A DNA stretch of 64,000 nt, from assembly GCA_030681195.1 (NCBI GenBank), contig JAUXXJ010000005.1:186001-250000 (forward strand), read 5' to 3'. This document shows positions 9,249 through 21,718 of the stretch, in pieces. The DNA comes from Rhodocyclaceae bacterium (GTDB taxonomy: Bacteria > Pseudomonadota > Gammaproteobacteria > Burkholderiales > Rhodocyclaceae). Each line of letters opens with the position of its first letter. Positions within the stretch are counted from its first letter, which is position 1. Below the pieces are notes generated by a model, which saw nothing but the letters and a program-made list of their open reading frames with translations, was not told the DNA's origin and ran no database searches. The translations under genes were made by a program, and so were the position numbers.

Positions 9249-9622
9249 TTTATGGTGTCGGCACCGATCTGGTGGCCATCAGTCGGCTCACGGAAATGTG
9301 GCAGCGCCATGGTGAGCGGGCGCTAGGGAAATTGCTGGCGCCCGATGAGCGTGCCGATTGCCGCGCCAGTACCGATCCCGGCCGCTTCCTGGCCAAGCGT
9401 TTTGCTGCCAAGGAAGCGCTGGGAAAGGCGCTTGGAACGGGCATTCGTGCCCCGGTCCTGTTGCCCGCGATCGCCATCGTGCATGACGAACTGGGCAAGC
9501 CAGGCTTCCGTTTTACCGATGCGCTTTCTGATTGGATTACTGCGCGAAAACTGGTCTGCCATCTGTCGGTGAGTGACGAGGCGGATTACGCGCAGGCATT
9601 TGTCGTGGTGGAGGAAATATGA
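9245..9622 (+). CDS. acpS: Holo-[acyl-carrier-protein] synthase
   Basis: A 125-residue AcpS-type phosphopantetheinyl transferase: GVGTDLVAI (Asp8, Mg ligand) and the second motif [14 protein letters not shown] with its Glu ligand. It transfers 4'-phosphopantetheine from CoA to a Ser of acyl carrier protein. It overlaps pdxJ and nagZ by four bases each, so the pdxJ-acpS-nagZ order is translationally coupled. Confidence 0.96.
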   Translation: MIYGVGTDLVAISRLTEMWQRHGERALGKLLAPDERADCRASTDPGRFLAKRFAAKEALGKALGTGIRAPVLLPAIAIVHDELGKPGFRFTDALSDWITARKLVCHLSVSDEADYAQAFVVVEEI

Positions 9623-10614
9623 ACGGCCCCTTGATGATCGATATCGCAGGTACTGCGATGACCGAAGATGAGCGCGAACGGCTGCGTCACCCGCTGGTGG
9701 GCGGCGTCATCCTGTTCAGCCGCAACTATGCCGATCCGGTCCAGTTGAAGGCCTTGTGTACCGAGATTCATGCCTTGCGTTCTCCGCCCTTGTTGATCGC
9801 TATCGATCATGAGGGCGGGAGGGTGCAGCGTTGTCGCACGAGCTTTACCCATATCCCGCCCATGCGCAAGCTGGGCGACTGGTGGGATCGCGATGCCACG
9901 GCGGCGCTGGCTGGCGCGCAAGCGATTGGTTTCGCCCTCGCGGCGGAGCTGCGCGCCTGCGGGGTGGATCTTTCCTTCACTCCCGTGCTGGATCTCGATT
10001 ACGGCGCCAGCGGCGTGATTGGCGATCGCGCCTTCCATCGTGATCCTCAGGCCGTCATCGCCCTCGCCGGTGCGCTGATCGACGGCCTGCATCAGGCCGG
10101 CATGGCGTGCTGTGGCAAACATTTCCCCGGGCATGGTTTCATCAAGGCCGATTCGCACTTGGCAATCCCTGTCGATGAGCGGGTTGATGCCGACATGGGC
10201 GATGATCAGTTACCCTACCGTCGTTTGAAGCTCGACGCCGTGATGCCGGCCCATGTGATCTATCCGCAGATTGATGCCCGGCCGGCTGGATTCTCGCCTG
10301 TCTGGATCAGCCGTCTGCGCCAGGAGTTCGGGCATGAGGGCGCCATCTTCAGCGACGACCTGTCCATGGAAGGGGCGAGCGTGGCCGGCGGTATCGTTGG
10401 GCGTGCCGAGGCAGCCTGGCAGGCAGGCTGCGACATGATGCCGGTATGCAACAAGCCGGAAACGGTGATTGAACTGCTGGCGCAATGGACACCTACCCTC
10501 GACCCAATTCGCAGTGCGCGGATTGCACGCCTAGTGCCGGCAAGCCCGCTGGAGGGCATCGATACCATGCCGATGTGCCTTGCCGGGCGTGAAGCCTGTC
10601 GGGCCCTGGCCTAG
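9619..10614 (+). CDS. nagZ: Beta-N-acetylhexosaminidase NagZ
   Basis: A 331-residue glycoside hydrolase family 3 enzyme. Motifs: [22 protein letters not shown] (His of the catalytic dyad) and SDDLSMEGA (nucleophile Asp). NagZ is cytosolic and removes GlcNAc from muropeptides during peptidoglycan recycling. It ends the long co-directional run that begins at lepA. Confidence 0.95.
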   Translation: MNGPLMIDIAGTAMTEDERERLRHPLVGGVILFSRNYADPVQLKALCTEIHALRSPPLLIAIDHEGGRVQRCRTSFTHIPPMRKLGDWWDRDATAALAGAQAIGFALAAELRACGVDLSFTPVLDLDYGASGVIGDRAFHRDPQAVIALAGALIDGLHQAGMACCGKHFPGHGFIKADSHLAIPVDERVDADMGDDQLPYRRLKLDAVMPAHVIYPQIDARPAGFSPVWISRLRQEFGHEGAIFSDDLSMEGASVAGGIVGRAEAAWQAGCDMMPVCNKPETVIELLAQWTPTLDPIRSARIARLVPASPLEGIDTMPMCLAGREACRALA

Positions 10615-10635
10615 TGATAACGTGTGGAGCGGCAC

Positions 10636-11127
10636 ATGACCCCGGAAGAGAAGCAGCAACTGGCTGAACAAGTTTACGAAAAAGCGGCACAGTACGAACT
10701 GGACTACGGCTGCTGTCCGCAGTGCGTGCTGGCGACTATCCAGGAAACGGTAGGCGGTATCGATGACGCCACGATCAAGGCGGTGCACGGTCTTTCTGGG
10801 GGCGGCGCGCTGATGTCCGAGGGCACTTGCGGCGCACTGACCGGTGGGCTGGTGGCCATATCCGCAAAATATGGCCGTGACCGCGACAAACTCGACAAGG
10901 GCCGCTACATCAATAACTTCAAGAAGTGCAAGACGCTCGTCGAACGCTTTCGTGAGGAATTTGGCGGTGTGACCTGTAGCGAGTTGCAGCAGCAGTTCAC
11001 CGGCAAGACCTACGACATGTGGAATGCCGAGGAATACAAAGCCTTTGATGAAGCGCGTGGCAAACAGTGTGCGCATGCCACGGGCAAGGTCACCCAGTGG
11101 GTGATCGAGATGACGGCCGAGAAATAA
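10636..11127 (+). CDS. C_GCAxxG_C_C-type Cys-rich redox-associated protein
   Basis: A 163-residue protein. The Cys pattern matches the C_GCAxxG_C_C family of putative redox-active proteins: CCPQC near residue 25, then GLSGGGALMSEGTCGALTGG, then single Cys in FKKC and VTCSEL. A further Cys lies at KQCAHATG near the C-terminus. The spacing suggests a metal or Fe-S site, but no ligand set is proven. Start ATG 10636 follows GGAG at a good distance; GTG 10624 is an alternative. No signal peptide is seen. It is transcribed toward efp with a shared terminator between them. Confidence 0.75.
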   Translation: MTPEEKQQLAEQVYEKAAQYELDYGCCPQCVLATIQETVGGIDDATIKAVHGLSGGGALMSEGTCGALTGGLVAISAKYGRDRDKLDKGRYINNFKKCKTLVERFREEFGGVTCSELQQQFTGKTYDMWNAEEYKAFDEARGKQCAHATGKVTQWVIEMTAEK

Positions 11128-11154
11128 AAAAGGACAGCTTCGGCTGTCCTTTTT
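11127..11154. terminator. Bidirectional rho-independent terminator
   Basis: Stem AAAAAGGACAGC / GCTGTCCTTTTT closed by a TTCG tetraloop. It sits between the convergent 3' ends of the Cys-rich gene (+) and efp (-), with A and T tracts on both sides so that it can work both ways. Confidence 0.93.
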
Positions 11155-11170
11155 CGGTGGTGCGCTTGTC

Positions 11171-11731
11171 TTACTTGACGCGGCTCTTATATTCGCCGGT
11201 GCGGGTATCGATTTCAATCTTGTCGCCGGTCGCCACGAAGATCGGCACCATGACTTCCAAGCCGCTCGGCTTGATCTTGGCGGGCTTGAGCACTTTGCCC
11301 GACGTGTCACCCTTGATGGCCGGCTCGGTGTATTCGACTTCGCGTACGACGCTGTTGGGCATTTCGACCGAGATGGCCTTGCCTTCGTAGAACACCACTT
11401 CCACCTGCATGCCATCCTCGATGTAGGGAATGGCGTCTTCCATGTTCTCGGCCTCAACTTCGTACTGGTGGTACTCCTCGTCCATGAAGACGTACATCGG
11501 ATCGGCGAAGTAGGAATAGGTACATTCCTTGCGCTCGGGGATGACCTGCTCGAACTTGTCGTCGGCCTTGTAGATGGCTTCGGACGGGGCACCGGTCAGC
11601 AGGTTCTTGAACTTGAACTTGACGACGGCCGAGTTGCGGCCGGACTTGTTGTATTCGTTCTTGGTGACGACGAGCGGGGCGCCGTCGATCATGATGACAT
11701 TGCCGGAGCGGAGTTCTTGAGCGGTTTTCAT
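11171..11731 (-). CDS. efp: Elongation factor P (Arg32 type)
   Basis: A 186-residue three-domain EF-P. The loop that reaches the peptidyl-transferase centre reads YNKSGRNSA with Arg at position 32 rather than the Lys34 of E. coli. Arg32 EF-P proteins are activated by EarP arginine rhamnosylation, and earP lies directly upstream. EF-P relieves ribosome stalling at polyproline. Start ATG 11731 gives the family N-terminus [10 protein letters not shown]; a longer frame to 11839 lies inside earP and is not needed. Confidence 0.97.
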   Translation of the reverse strand: MKTAQELRSGNVIMIDGAPLVVTKNEYNKSGRNSAVVKFKFKNLLTGAPSEAIYKADDKFEQVIPERKECTYSYFADPMYVFMDEEYHQYEVEAENMEDAIPYIEDGMQVEVVFYEGKAISVEMPNSVVREVEYTEPAIKGDTSGKVLKPAKIKPSGLEVMVPIFVATGDKIEIDTRTGEYKSRVK

Positions 11732-11765
11732 GGGAAATGCCTGATCTGTAAAATAAAAGCGGCGA

Positions 11766-11771
11766 ATTATA
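11766..11771 (-). promoter_or_regulatory. Candidate -10 box for efp
   Basis: On the minus strand GGCTATAATTCG places a perfect TATAAT 35 bases before the efp start, overlapping the last codons of earP. The -35 (GGTCAA at 17-bp spacing) is poor. It would give efp its own transcript in addition to any earP-efp read-through. Confidence 0.45.
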
Positions 11772-12798
11772 GCCGCGCCACACAAAACTTGACCAGATTT
11801 CCAGCAAGATCGCCGTGTGCCTGAATTTTGGCGGCCCATTCCGGTGCATGAGCGGTGAGTGCCGGCAGGGTAGCGGCGAAAGCGGGCCAGTCGAGGGCGC
11901 TATCGCCATTCCAGGCTTGGAAGAAGCGCCGCGCTGCCGGTTCGTTCGTGTAAACGCTCAGGAAGGCGTCGAGTTTGGCGAAGTGCGCATCGTCCGCCTG
12001 CGGATAGATTTGCCAGACGAAGGGCCGCTCAGCCCATTGCGCACGCACGAAAGAATCCTCGCCGCGCACGAAATTCAGGTGGCAGCGCGCAAGCAGCGCG
12101 TCGTATTCCGTCTGCGGCAGAAAGGGCAGCGCCTCCAGGCGCAGATGGCCGCGCGCAGTTGTTGTCATGGCCGGCAGGGATACGCCAAGCCAAGCCTCCA
12201 CCTGCCGACGCGGCAGGCCGTCGCAGACATGGCAGACGATGGGCCGCTCGCCATCGCGCCAGGCTTCGAGCAGTGCGGGCAGTTGCGGGTTGTCGTAGCA
12301 GAACAGGGAGATTTCGAGGTTCTCACCAAAAGTCGGTGCTGGCGGGACGGCATAATCCTTTTCACGCAGCAGCCCGCCGGTGCCGGCAACAAAGCCGGGG
12401 AAAAAGAAATGCTTCTCCATGTCGACCTGCGGCGAAGGCAGACCGTGACAACTCGTCACCCAATCTTCGGCCGACAGATAGTCGAGATTGAGCCAGACCG
12501 GCGCTTTTTCCCGAACGAGCATCGACCGGATGTAGGCCGGCGGCGGGTTGCAGGCGAAGGCCTCAATCACCACATCGACCGGCTCGACTGCCTCGAAGTC
12601 GCCTTCCCATTGACGTACTTCCACCGTGTGCTGGCCGGGGGCAAGCAGGGCGATGGGCGTGGGATCGTCGATGAGCAGCCGCACGCGCCAGCCATGCTCA
12701 ACCGCCAACTGCCGCGCCAGCCGCCAGCAGACGCCAGCATCACCGAGGTTGTCGATGACGGTGCAGAAGATGTCGCAGGAACATGGAGGGGAGACCAC
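11767..12798 (-). CDS. earP: EF-P arginine 32 rhamnosyltransferase EarP
   Basis: A 343-residue EarP (DUF2331), GT-B-like inverting glycosyltransferase that moves rhamnose from dTDP-beta-L-rhamnose to Arg32 of EF-P. Family motifs are clear: [20 protein letters not shown] at the N-terminus (catalytic Asp region) and [23 protein letters not shown] (nucleotide-sugar site) around 250-270. The start is GTG 12798. A dispersed repeat copy is read antisense as AVPPAPTF around residue 150. It is upstream of efp on the same strand. dTDP-rhamnose synthesis genes are not in the window. Confidence 0.95.
   Translation of the reverse strand: MVSPPCSCDIFCTVIDNLGDAGVCWRLARQLAVEHGWRVRLLIDDPTPIALLAPGQHTVEVRQWEGDFEAVEPVDVVIEAFACNPPPAYIRSMLVREKAPVWLNLDYLSAEDWVTSCHGLPSPQVDMEKHFFFPGFVAGTGGLLREKDYAVPPAPTFGENLEISLFCYDNPQLPALLEAWRDGERPIVCHVCDGLPRRQVEAWLGVSLPAMTTTARGHLRLEALPFLPQTEYDALLARCHLNFVRGEDSFVRAQWAERPFVWQIYPQADDAHFAKLDAFLSVYTNEPAARRFFQAWNGDSALDWPAFAATLPALTAHAPEWAAKIQAHGDLAGNLVKFCVARL
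12328..12351 (+). repeat. Dispersed 24-bp repeat, copy 2 (in earP, 1 mismatch)
   Basis: The only intragenic copy that runs opposite to its gene; the earP frame reads AVPPAPTF. A second degenerate look-alike with small indels may lie at about 12804-12830, just upstream of earP. Confidence 0.8.
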
Positions 12799-12856
12799 GA
12801 TTTCAAAGTGTCGGCGCTGGGACGACGGCCATTATCCATGACCTTTGACGGCGCGA

Positions 12857-12905
12857 TTGACATTGCTTGCTCTCTCCGGTATTGTTTATACATTGTATAA
12901 ACAAT
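12857..12905 (+). promoter_or_regulatory. Promoter with palindromic operator of the mazEF-type pair
   Basis: TTGACA at 12857-12862, then a 17-base spacer and TATTGT at 12880. A perfect inverted repeat overlaps it: ATTGTTTATA (12881-12890), spacer CATTG, TATAAACAAT (12896-12905). It lies 11 bases before the antitoxin start. Such palindromes are the usual autorepression sites of MazE-type antitoxins. It is also 83 bases upstream of earP on the other strand. Confidence 0.7.
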
Positions 12906-12915
12906 AGGTGCGATC

Positions 12916-13167
12916 ATGGCCGAGGCGGTTCTGGATATCAAGCATTGGGGCAACAACTTGGGCGTACGGTTGCCGGCGGCGGTGGCGCGGGCGGCGCATT
13001 TGCATGCCGATCAGCGCGTGCGGGTTGAGGTTCTGGAGGGGCGGGTGGTGATTACACCGCTGACCGACGCGCCCGCGACGCTCGAACAGCGGCTGGCCCG
13101 CTTTGATCCCGACCGCCACGGTGGCGAGGCGATGGCGGCGCCTGCCGTCGGAGCCGAGCGGTGGTAG
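12916..13167 (+). CDS. MazE/AbrB-type antitoxin
   Basis: An 83-residue protein with the swapped-hairpin AbrB/MazE DNA-binding fold (IKHWGNNLGVRLPAAVARAAHLHADQRVRVEV at residues about 8-40, described by position). A charged C-terminal tail probably wraps the toxin. It precedes and overlaps the toxin gene. MazE-type antitoxins neutralise the toxin and bind their own promoter; a palindrome sits immediately upstream. Confidence 0.88.
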   Translation: MAEAVLDIKHWGNNLGVRLPAAVARAAHLHADQRVRVEVLEGRVVITPLTDAPATLEQRLARFDPDRHGGEAMAAPAVGAERW

Positions 13168-13544
13168 CGGCGCGTGCCGGGAAAGGCTGGGCGCCGGAAC
13201 GGCGGGACATCATCTGGATCGACTGCAATCCGCAGGCCGGCCGCGAGATGCGCGACCGGCATCCCTTCCTGGTGCTGTCGCCGCGCAATTTCAACGAGCG
13301 CACTTCGCTGGTGATCGGGCTGCCGATGACCACCGCCGCCTACAACGCGGACAATCCCTTCGCCGTGGTCGCAGGACGGGCCGGTGGGGCGAAGACCGGC
13401 AAGACCAGTTACGTGCTTTGCCACCAGCCGAAATCTTTCGATTGGCGCATACGCGATGCGGCACCGCACCCGCTGAAGCAGCTCGACGCTGCGCGCTTCG
13501 CCGAGGTGTGTGGCGTGCTCAACCAGATTGTGCAACTGACCTGA
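13161..13544 (+). CDS. MazF/PemK-type endoribonuclease toxin
   Basis: A 127-residue MazF/PemK-family protein starting at GTG 13161, overlapping the antitoxin by 7 bases. Family features: GDII-like IIWIDCNPQAGREMRDRHPFLVLSP (catalytic Arg region), then LVIGLPMTTA and a conserved KTSYVL strand, with a C-terminal helix. The family cleaves mRNA at short motifs. GC content is high like the neighbours, so no obvious recent transfer. Confidence 0.88.
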   Translation: MVAARAGKGWAPERRDIIWIDCNPQAGREMRDRHPFLVLSPRNFNERTSLVIGLPMTTAAYNADNPFAVVAGRAGGAKTGKTSYVLCHQPKSFDWRIRDAAPHPLKQLDAARFAEVCGVLNQIVQLT

Positions 13545-13560
13545 TGGGGCCTGACAGCGC

Positions 13561-13611
13561 GCCGTCCCGCCAGTCCCGCAAAAGGGATTTCCTTCGGTCA
13601 CGCTGACTTTT
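13561..13611 (-). repeat. Dispersed repeat, copy 3, split by a 27-bp module
   Basis: Core parts at 13561-13573 and 13601-13611 rebuild the 24-mer with one mismatch. Between them is a 27-base insert (13574-13600; TCCCGCAAAAGGGA hairpin followed by TTTCCTTCGGTC). The insert is nearly identical to the one in the copy at 46092 but in opposite relative orientation. The pair CGCAAAAG (13577-13584) and CTTTTGCG (13607-13614) forms an 8-bp inverted repeat reaching the uvrC start. Confidence 0.8.
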
Positions 13612-13614
13612 GCG

Positions 13615-15411
13615 ATGAACGAACCGAGCTTCGACAGCAAATCCTTCCTCGCCTCGCTTACCGAGGCGCCGGGCGTCTATCGCATGCTGGCCGCCGACGG
13701 CGGGGTGCTGTATGTCGGCAAGGCTAAGAATCTCAAGAAGCGGGTTTCTAGCTACTTCAACAAGTCCGGCCACAGCTCGCGCATCGCGCTGATGCTCCAG
13801 CAAGTGGCGGGCATGGAGACGACAGCGACGCGTTCCGAGGCCGAGGCGTTGATCCTCGAAAATACCCTCATCAAGAAGCTCAAGCCGAAGTACAACATCC
13901 TCTTCCGCGACGACAAGTCCTACGCCTATATCGCGCTGTCGAGTGGCGCATTTCCTCGGCTGTTCTTTCATCGCGGCGCCTTCGAAAAGAAGTCGCGCTA
14001 CTTCGGGCCGTTCCCGAGCGGGCTGGCGGTGAAAGAGGGCATCCATCTGATCCAGAAAACCTTCCTGCTGCGTACCTGCGAGGAGGCCGTCTTTGCGCAC
14101 CGTTTACGCCCCTGCATGCTGTACCAGATTCAGCGCTGCAAGGCGCCCTGTGTCGGGTTGGTGTCGGCAGGCGCATATGCGGCAGACGTGCGGCTGGCTG
14201 AGTTGTTCCTCAAGGGCAAGCATGGCGAGGTGATCGAAAAGCTGACGCAGCAAATGGAGGCGGAATCGGCCGCACTGCGCTTCGAGCAGGCGGCCGCCTT
14301 GCGTGATCAGATCAAGGCCTTGCAGGCGGTTTTGCATCGGCAGTATGTGAGTTCGACCAAGGATGCGGATGTCGATATTGTCGTCGCGGTCGTGGAGCGC
14401 GGCGAGCTGTGCGTCAATTTGGCGATGGTGCGCGGCGGGCTGCATCTGGGTGATCGCGCCCATTTTCCGCAATCTGAACTTGAAGCGAGCCCGGAGGAGG
14501 GGTTGGCGGCTTTTCTTGAGCAGCATTACGTCGAGCAGGATGCGCCCCCGCGTTTGATTCTTGATCCCTGGCCGCTGGACGATCTCCCGGAAAGCCTACC
14601 CGGCAGCGCAGCGCGAAACGAAATGGAGCGTGCCTGGGTGGACATGGCGCTGAATAATGCCCGGCTGGCGCTGACGGCGAGGCGACAAAACCGCACGCGT
14701 GCCAGCGGCCGGCTGGAAGCCTTGCGTGCAGCGCTCGATTTGCCAGAGTTGCCGCGCCGCATCGAATGCTTCGACATCAGCCACACGATGGGCGAAGGTA
14801 CGGTCGCTTCGTGCGTGGTTTGTGTCGATGGGGCGATGAAGAAGAGCGATTACCGGCGCTTCAACATCGAGGGCATTACGCCCGGCGACGATTACGCGGC
14901 GATGCGTCAGGCGCTGACGCGGCGCTATGAAAAAGTCGGCGCTGGCAGCACGGCAGAATGCGCGGCAGCCCCTGATCTGGTGCTGATCGATGGCGGCAAG
15001 GGGCAGCATGGGGTGGCGCGCGAGGTGTTCGCCGAGTTGGGCTTGAGCAATTTGGCGAGCATCGGCGTGGCCAAGGGGGATGCGCGCAAACCCGGACTGG
15101 AAACGCTTTTCGTCCACGGCCGGGCCAAGCCGCTAGAATTGGCCATGGACAACGCCGGCTTCCACCTGATTCAGGAGATTCGCGACGAAGCGCATCGCTT
15201 CGCCATCGTCGGTCATCGGGCGCGGCGTGCCAAGCTGCGCGGACGTTCGGCGCTGGAGGATGTGGTCGGTATCGGGCCGACGCGGCGCCGCAATCTGCTG
15301 GCGCAGTTCGGCGGATTGGATGGGGTGAAAGCGGCCACCGTCGAAGATTTGTGTCGCGTTCCCGGCATCAGCCGCAAGCTGGCCGAAGATATTTACAGAC
15401 AGTTGCACTGA
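13615..15411 (+). CDS. uvrC: Excinuclease ABC subunit C
   Basis: A 598-residue UvrC. Order: GIY-YIG nuclease (GVYRML at 20-25, LYVGKAKNL from 32), a UVR motif (about 205-240), the RNase H-like second nuclease domain (IECFDISH, VLIDGGKGQ), and a C-terminal helix-hairpin-helix pair. It makes both incisions in nucleotide excision repair. No clear Shine-Dalgarno precedes ATG 13615 because a dispersed repeat ends 3 bases before it. Another repeat copy sits in the variable linker as KVGAGSTA. It overlaps pgsA by one base. Confidence 0.96.
   Translation: MNEPSFDSKSFLASLTEAPGVYRMLAADGGVLYVGKAKNLKKRVSSYFNKSGHSSRIALMLQQVAGMETTATRSEAEALILENTLIKKLKPKYNILFRDDKSYAYIALSSGAFPRLFFHRGAFEKKSRYFGPFPSGLAVKEGIHLIQKTFLLRTCEEAVFAHRLRPCMLYQIQRCKAPCVGLVSAGAYAADVRLAELFLKGKHGEVIEKLTQQMEAESAALRFEQAAALRDQIKALQAVLHRQYVSSTKDADVDIVVAVVERGELCVNLAMVRGGLHLGDRAHFPQSELEASPEEGLAAFLEQHYVEQDAPPRLILDPWPLDDLPESLPGSAARNEMERAWVDMALNNARLALTARRQNRTRASGRLEALRAALDLPELPRRIECFDISHTMGEGTVASCVVCVDGAMKKSDYRRFNIEGITPGDDYAAMRQALTRRYEKVGAGSTAECAAAPDLVLIDGGKGQHGVAREVFAELGLSNLASIGVAKGDARKPGLETLFVHGRAKPLELAMDNAGFHLIQEIRDEAHRFAIVGHRARRAKLRGRSALEDVVGIGPTRRRNLLAQFGGLDGVKAATVEDLCRVPGISRKLAEDIYRQLH
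14931..14954 (+). repeat. Dispersed 24-bp repeat, copy 4 (in uvrC, 2 mismatches)
   Basis: Same orientation as uvrC, read as KVGAGSTA in a poorly conserved loop just before PDLVLIDGG. Confidence 0.75.
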
Positions 15412-15974
15412 TGCCGCTGAATATCCCCAATCTGTTGACCTGGGCGCGTATCGTGCTGATTCCGCTGGTGGTCGGTGTCTATTACCTGCCCTTGCCGGTG
15501 CATGAGCAGAACCAGATTGCGACGATAGCTTTTGTCGTTGCAGCTGTCACCGACTGGTTTGACGGCTGGTTGGCCCGGAAATTGGGCCAGACATCAGCTT
15601 TTGGAGAATTTCTCGATCCGGTGGCGGACAAGCTGATGGTGGCGGCCGCACTGGTGATGTTGGTGCAACTGGACCGGACCAATGCCATCGTCGCCTTCAT
15701 CATTGTCGGCCGCGAGATCGCCATTTCGGCCCTGCGCGAATGGATGGCCAAGATCGGTGCGGCCCGCAGCGTGGCGGTTTCTTTTGTCGGCAAGCTCAAG
15801 ACGACAGCGCAGATGATCGCCATTCCATTGTTGCTTTACCACGATCCCTTGTTTGGCTTGCCGATCGCCGTCATGGGCGAGTGGCTGATCTGGCTGGCAG
15901 CGCTCCTGACCGTCTGGTCGATGGCGTATTACCTCAACAAAGCCTGGCCGGAGATTCGCAGCCGGGGTTTTTGA
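15411..15974 (+). CDS. pgsA: CDP-diacylglycerol-glycerol-3-phosphate 3-phosphatidyltransferase
   Basis: A 187-residue integral membrane enzyme starting MPLNIPNLLTWARI (ATG shares its A with the uvrC stop). The CDP-alcohol phosphotransferase signature is intact: D-x2-DG-x2-AR-x8-G-x3-D-x3-D (TDWFDGWLARKLG, GEFLDPVADK). It commits CDP-diacylglycerol to phosphatidylglycerol synthesis. Four to six membrane segments are apparent. The uvrC-pgsA pair is common in proteobacteria. Confidence 0.95.
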   Translation: MPLNIPNLLTWARIVLIPLVVGVYYLPLPVHEQNQIATIAFVVAAVTDWFDGWLARKLGQTSAFGEFLDPVADKLMVAAALVMLVQLDRTNAIVAFIIVGREIAISALREWMAKIGAARSVAVSFVGKLKTTAQMIAIPLLLYHDPLFGLPIAVMGEWLIWLAALLTVWSMAYYLNKAWPEIRSRGF

Positions 15975-15983
15975 CGCCGGTTT

Positions 15984-18489
<2,506 letters not shown>

Positions 18490-18504
18490 AGTTTAACGAT
18501 CTGA

Positions 18505-19803
<1,299 letters not shown>

Positions 19804-19812
19804 GCTGCGGCC

Positions 19813-20091
19813 ATGAGGTGGCCGACCTGGGTGCTGATCGCCCTGCTCATTGCACTGCAATATCCATTGTGGTTCGGTAAGGGCGGTTTGCTCCGGGTGG
19901 CGGATCTGGAGCGCCAGCTCGATGGGCAGCGCGAGGTCAATCAGTCGCTTGAGGCGCGCAATGCCTCGCTCGATGCGGAAGTGCGAGACTTGAAGGCAGG
20001 GTACGAGGCCATCGAGGAGCGGGCACGCTACGAGCTTGGTCTGGTCAAGGACGGTGAAGTTTTCGTCCAGACGCCGCAAAAACGAAATTAA
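19813..20091 (+). CDS. ftsB: Cell division protein FtsB
   Basis: A 92-residue bitopic protein: short cytoplasmic start, one membrane helix (about 5-21), then a periplasmic coiled coil (about 29-70) and the family-typical [16 protein letters not shown] end. FtsB joins FtsL and FtsQ in the divisome. It sits 9 bases after eno, the usual position. Confidence 0.93.
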   Translation: MRWPTWVLIALLIALQYPLWFGKGGLLRVADLERQLDGQREVNQSLEARNASLDAEVRDLKAGYEAIEERARYELGLVKDGEVFVQTPQKRN

Positions 20092-20102
20092 GGCAGTCAA
20101 AG

Positions 20103-20492
20103 ATGAGCAAGTTAAAGCAGTGGGCGCTGGTCCTGGGCATCATGCTCAGCACGACCGCCTTGGCCAGTGGCGGTGGTGGGGAAGCCGGCGGTGGCAACTT
20201 CCTCAAGCTGGAGCCTGTGATCGTCAATGTCAAAGTCGGGAATGGTTCCGGTTACCTGAACTTTGTGCCCCAGCTCAAGCTGGCCGATCCGTTGGATGCG
20301 GAATTCGTCAAAGCGCATACGCCAATCCTGCGGCACATGCTGATCAAGACACTCCTTGGACAGGATGGCACCACCCTGCAGTCCACCGAGTTCATGGGCA
20401 GCTTTTCGCACAAGGCAGCCGAAATTCTCAACAAGGTGCTGGATGGCGAATACGTCAAGGACGTATTCTTCGACCGCTGGGTGATTCAGTAA
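20103..20492 (+). CDS. FliL-like exported protein
   Basis: A 129-residue protein with a signal peptide or membrane anchor (8-22, ending ALASGGGG) and a FliL-like stomatin-related domain (LEPVIVNV, YLNFVPQLKL, FVKAHTPILRHMLIKTLLG). Flagellar FliL is a stator-associated basal-body protein. No other flagellar gene is in the window, so a flagellar role is uncertain. It follows ftsB by 11 bases and may share its transcript. Confidence 0.75.
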   Translation: MSKLKQWALVLGIMLSTTALASGGGGEAGGGNFLKLEPVIVNVKVGNGSGYLNFVPQLKLADPLDAEFVKAHTPILRHMLIKTLLGQDGTTLQSTEFMGSFSHKAAEILNKVLDGEYVKDVFFDRWVIQ

Positions 20493-20507
20493 GCGCGAGT
20501 AAGCGTT

Positions 20508-21194
20508 TTACTCGGCCAGTTCAATCTGGCCGTTGATATTCACCGTGATGTTCGACTCGCCCGCTTCGACGGGCATCGGGGCTGATTCGGCCGCCATCAG
20601 CATCGCACCGCGAGCGACCGGGTAGGGCTGCGGGTACTGGTGGCTGCCATTCACGCTCATCTGACGGATGCGGTAGGGCTTCTTCATCGTGGCGGCGATG
20701 CGTTCGGCCTTGGTGCGGAAGGCGTCGATGGCTTCCAGCGTGGCTTCATCCTCTGCCTTGCGCCGCGTCTCGGCTGCGGGCGAAAAGTTGATGTTGCTGA
20801 CGGCCAGCGACCCCTGAAGTTTTCCCACGGCCGTGGATAGGGCTCCTGCGTCGCGACTTTCAAGAATGATTTCCGAGCGCATGCGCCAGCTTTCGATGGT
20901 GCGACCGCCCTTGCTGTAGACCGGATAGGTGTGGGTGTTGCCGCTTTTCACCGTAACGCCCGCTTGCGCCTTGGCGGTGGCAAGGCCGTCGGCAATCGCC
21001 GCTTTGACTTTGCGCGCTACCTCGGCGGCGTCGCTGCCAGTTATCTCGCTGTAGGCCGTGGCACGTCCCAGGTCGTTGGCGACGCTTTTCTGCACATCGA
21101 CACGAAAATCGATCAGCGTACCGGCGGGTTTGGTCGGTTCGGCAGCCCAGACGGGCAGGGTGGCGAATGCAAACAGGAGCAGGGTACGTTTCAT
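20508..21194 (-). CDS. SIMPL domain protein (DUF541), periplasmic
   Basis: A 228-residue protein with signal peptide (1-17, PVWAAE) and a SIMPL/DUF541 domain ([20 protein letters not shown] at the N-terminal part, SNINFSP and [17 protein letters not shown] later). The family is exported and linked to oxidative or envelope stress in a few cases; no catalytic residue is known. It is the last gene of the queD-gcv operon, overlapping the preceding gene by four bases. Confidence 0.85.
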   Translation of the reverse strand: MKRTLLLFAFATLPVWAAEPTKPAGTLIDFRVDVQKSVANDLGRATAYSEITGSDAAEVARKVKAAIADGLATAKAQAGVTVKSGNTHTYPVYSKGGRTIESWRMRSEIILESRDAGALSTAVGKLQGSLAVSNINFSPAAETRRKAEDEATLEAIDAFRTKAERIAATMKKPYRIRQMSVNGSHQYPQPYPVARGAMLMAAESAPMPVEAGESNITVNINGQIELAE

Positions 21195-21718
21195 TGGACA
21201 ACCTCCATGAGGGACTGTTGGTAGCGTTGGACGTTTTGCACGTAATGCGCCGCCGACTGAACGATGCGCGCGACCTGTTCATCCGTCAGTTCGCGCACCA
21301 CCTTGCCGGGCGAGCCCATGACAAGTGAGCGGTCGGGAATGACTTTGCCTTCCGGGATCAGCGTGTTGGCGCCAATCAGGCAGTGTTTGCCGATTACGGC
21401 GCCGTTGAGAATCACGCTTTTGATACCGATCAGCGAGCCATCGCCGATGGTACAGCCATGCAGCATGACCATGTGGCCAACGGTAATGTCGCGGCCGAGA
21501 CTCATCGGTACGCCCGCGTCGGTATGCAGTACCGAACCATCCTGAATGTTGGTGTTGGCGCCGATGCTGATCGGATCGTTGTCACCGCGCAGCACGGCGT
21601 TCCACCAGATGCTGACGTTGGCGGCGAGGTGAACGTCGCCGATCAGGGTGGCATTGGGCGCGAGCCAGACGCCTGGGCCAAGCTGCGGCAACTTGTTGCC
21701 TAGGCGATACACAGGCAT
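21191..21718 (-). CDS. Gamma-class carbonic anhydrase-like protein
   Basis: A 175-residue left-handed beta-helix protein built from hexapeptide repeats ([44 protein letters not shown]). The zinc ligands of the YrdA/CaiE/PaaY group are visible as His in [14 protein letters not shown]. Whether it hydrates CO2 cannot be seen. It shares one base with the upstream gene and overlaps the downstream one, so it is co-translated in the gcv operon. Confidence 0.9.
   Translation of the reverse strand: MPVYRLGNKLPQLGPGVWLAPNATLIGDVHLAANVSIWWNAVLRGDNDPISIGANTNIQDGSVLHTDAGVPMSLGRDITVGHMVMLHGCTIGDGSLIGIKSVILNGAVIGKHCLIGANTLIPEGKVIPDRSLVMGSPGKVVRELTDEQVARIVQSAAHYVQNVQRYQQSLMEVVQ

Noticed and set aside
12804-12830. 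Nineteenth copy of the dispersed repeat
   Set aside because: CAAAGTGTCGGCGCTGGGAC resembles it but needs several indels; kept only as a possibility.
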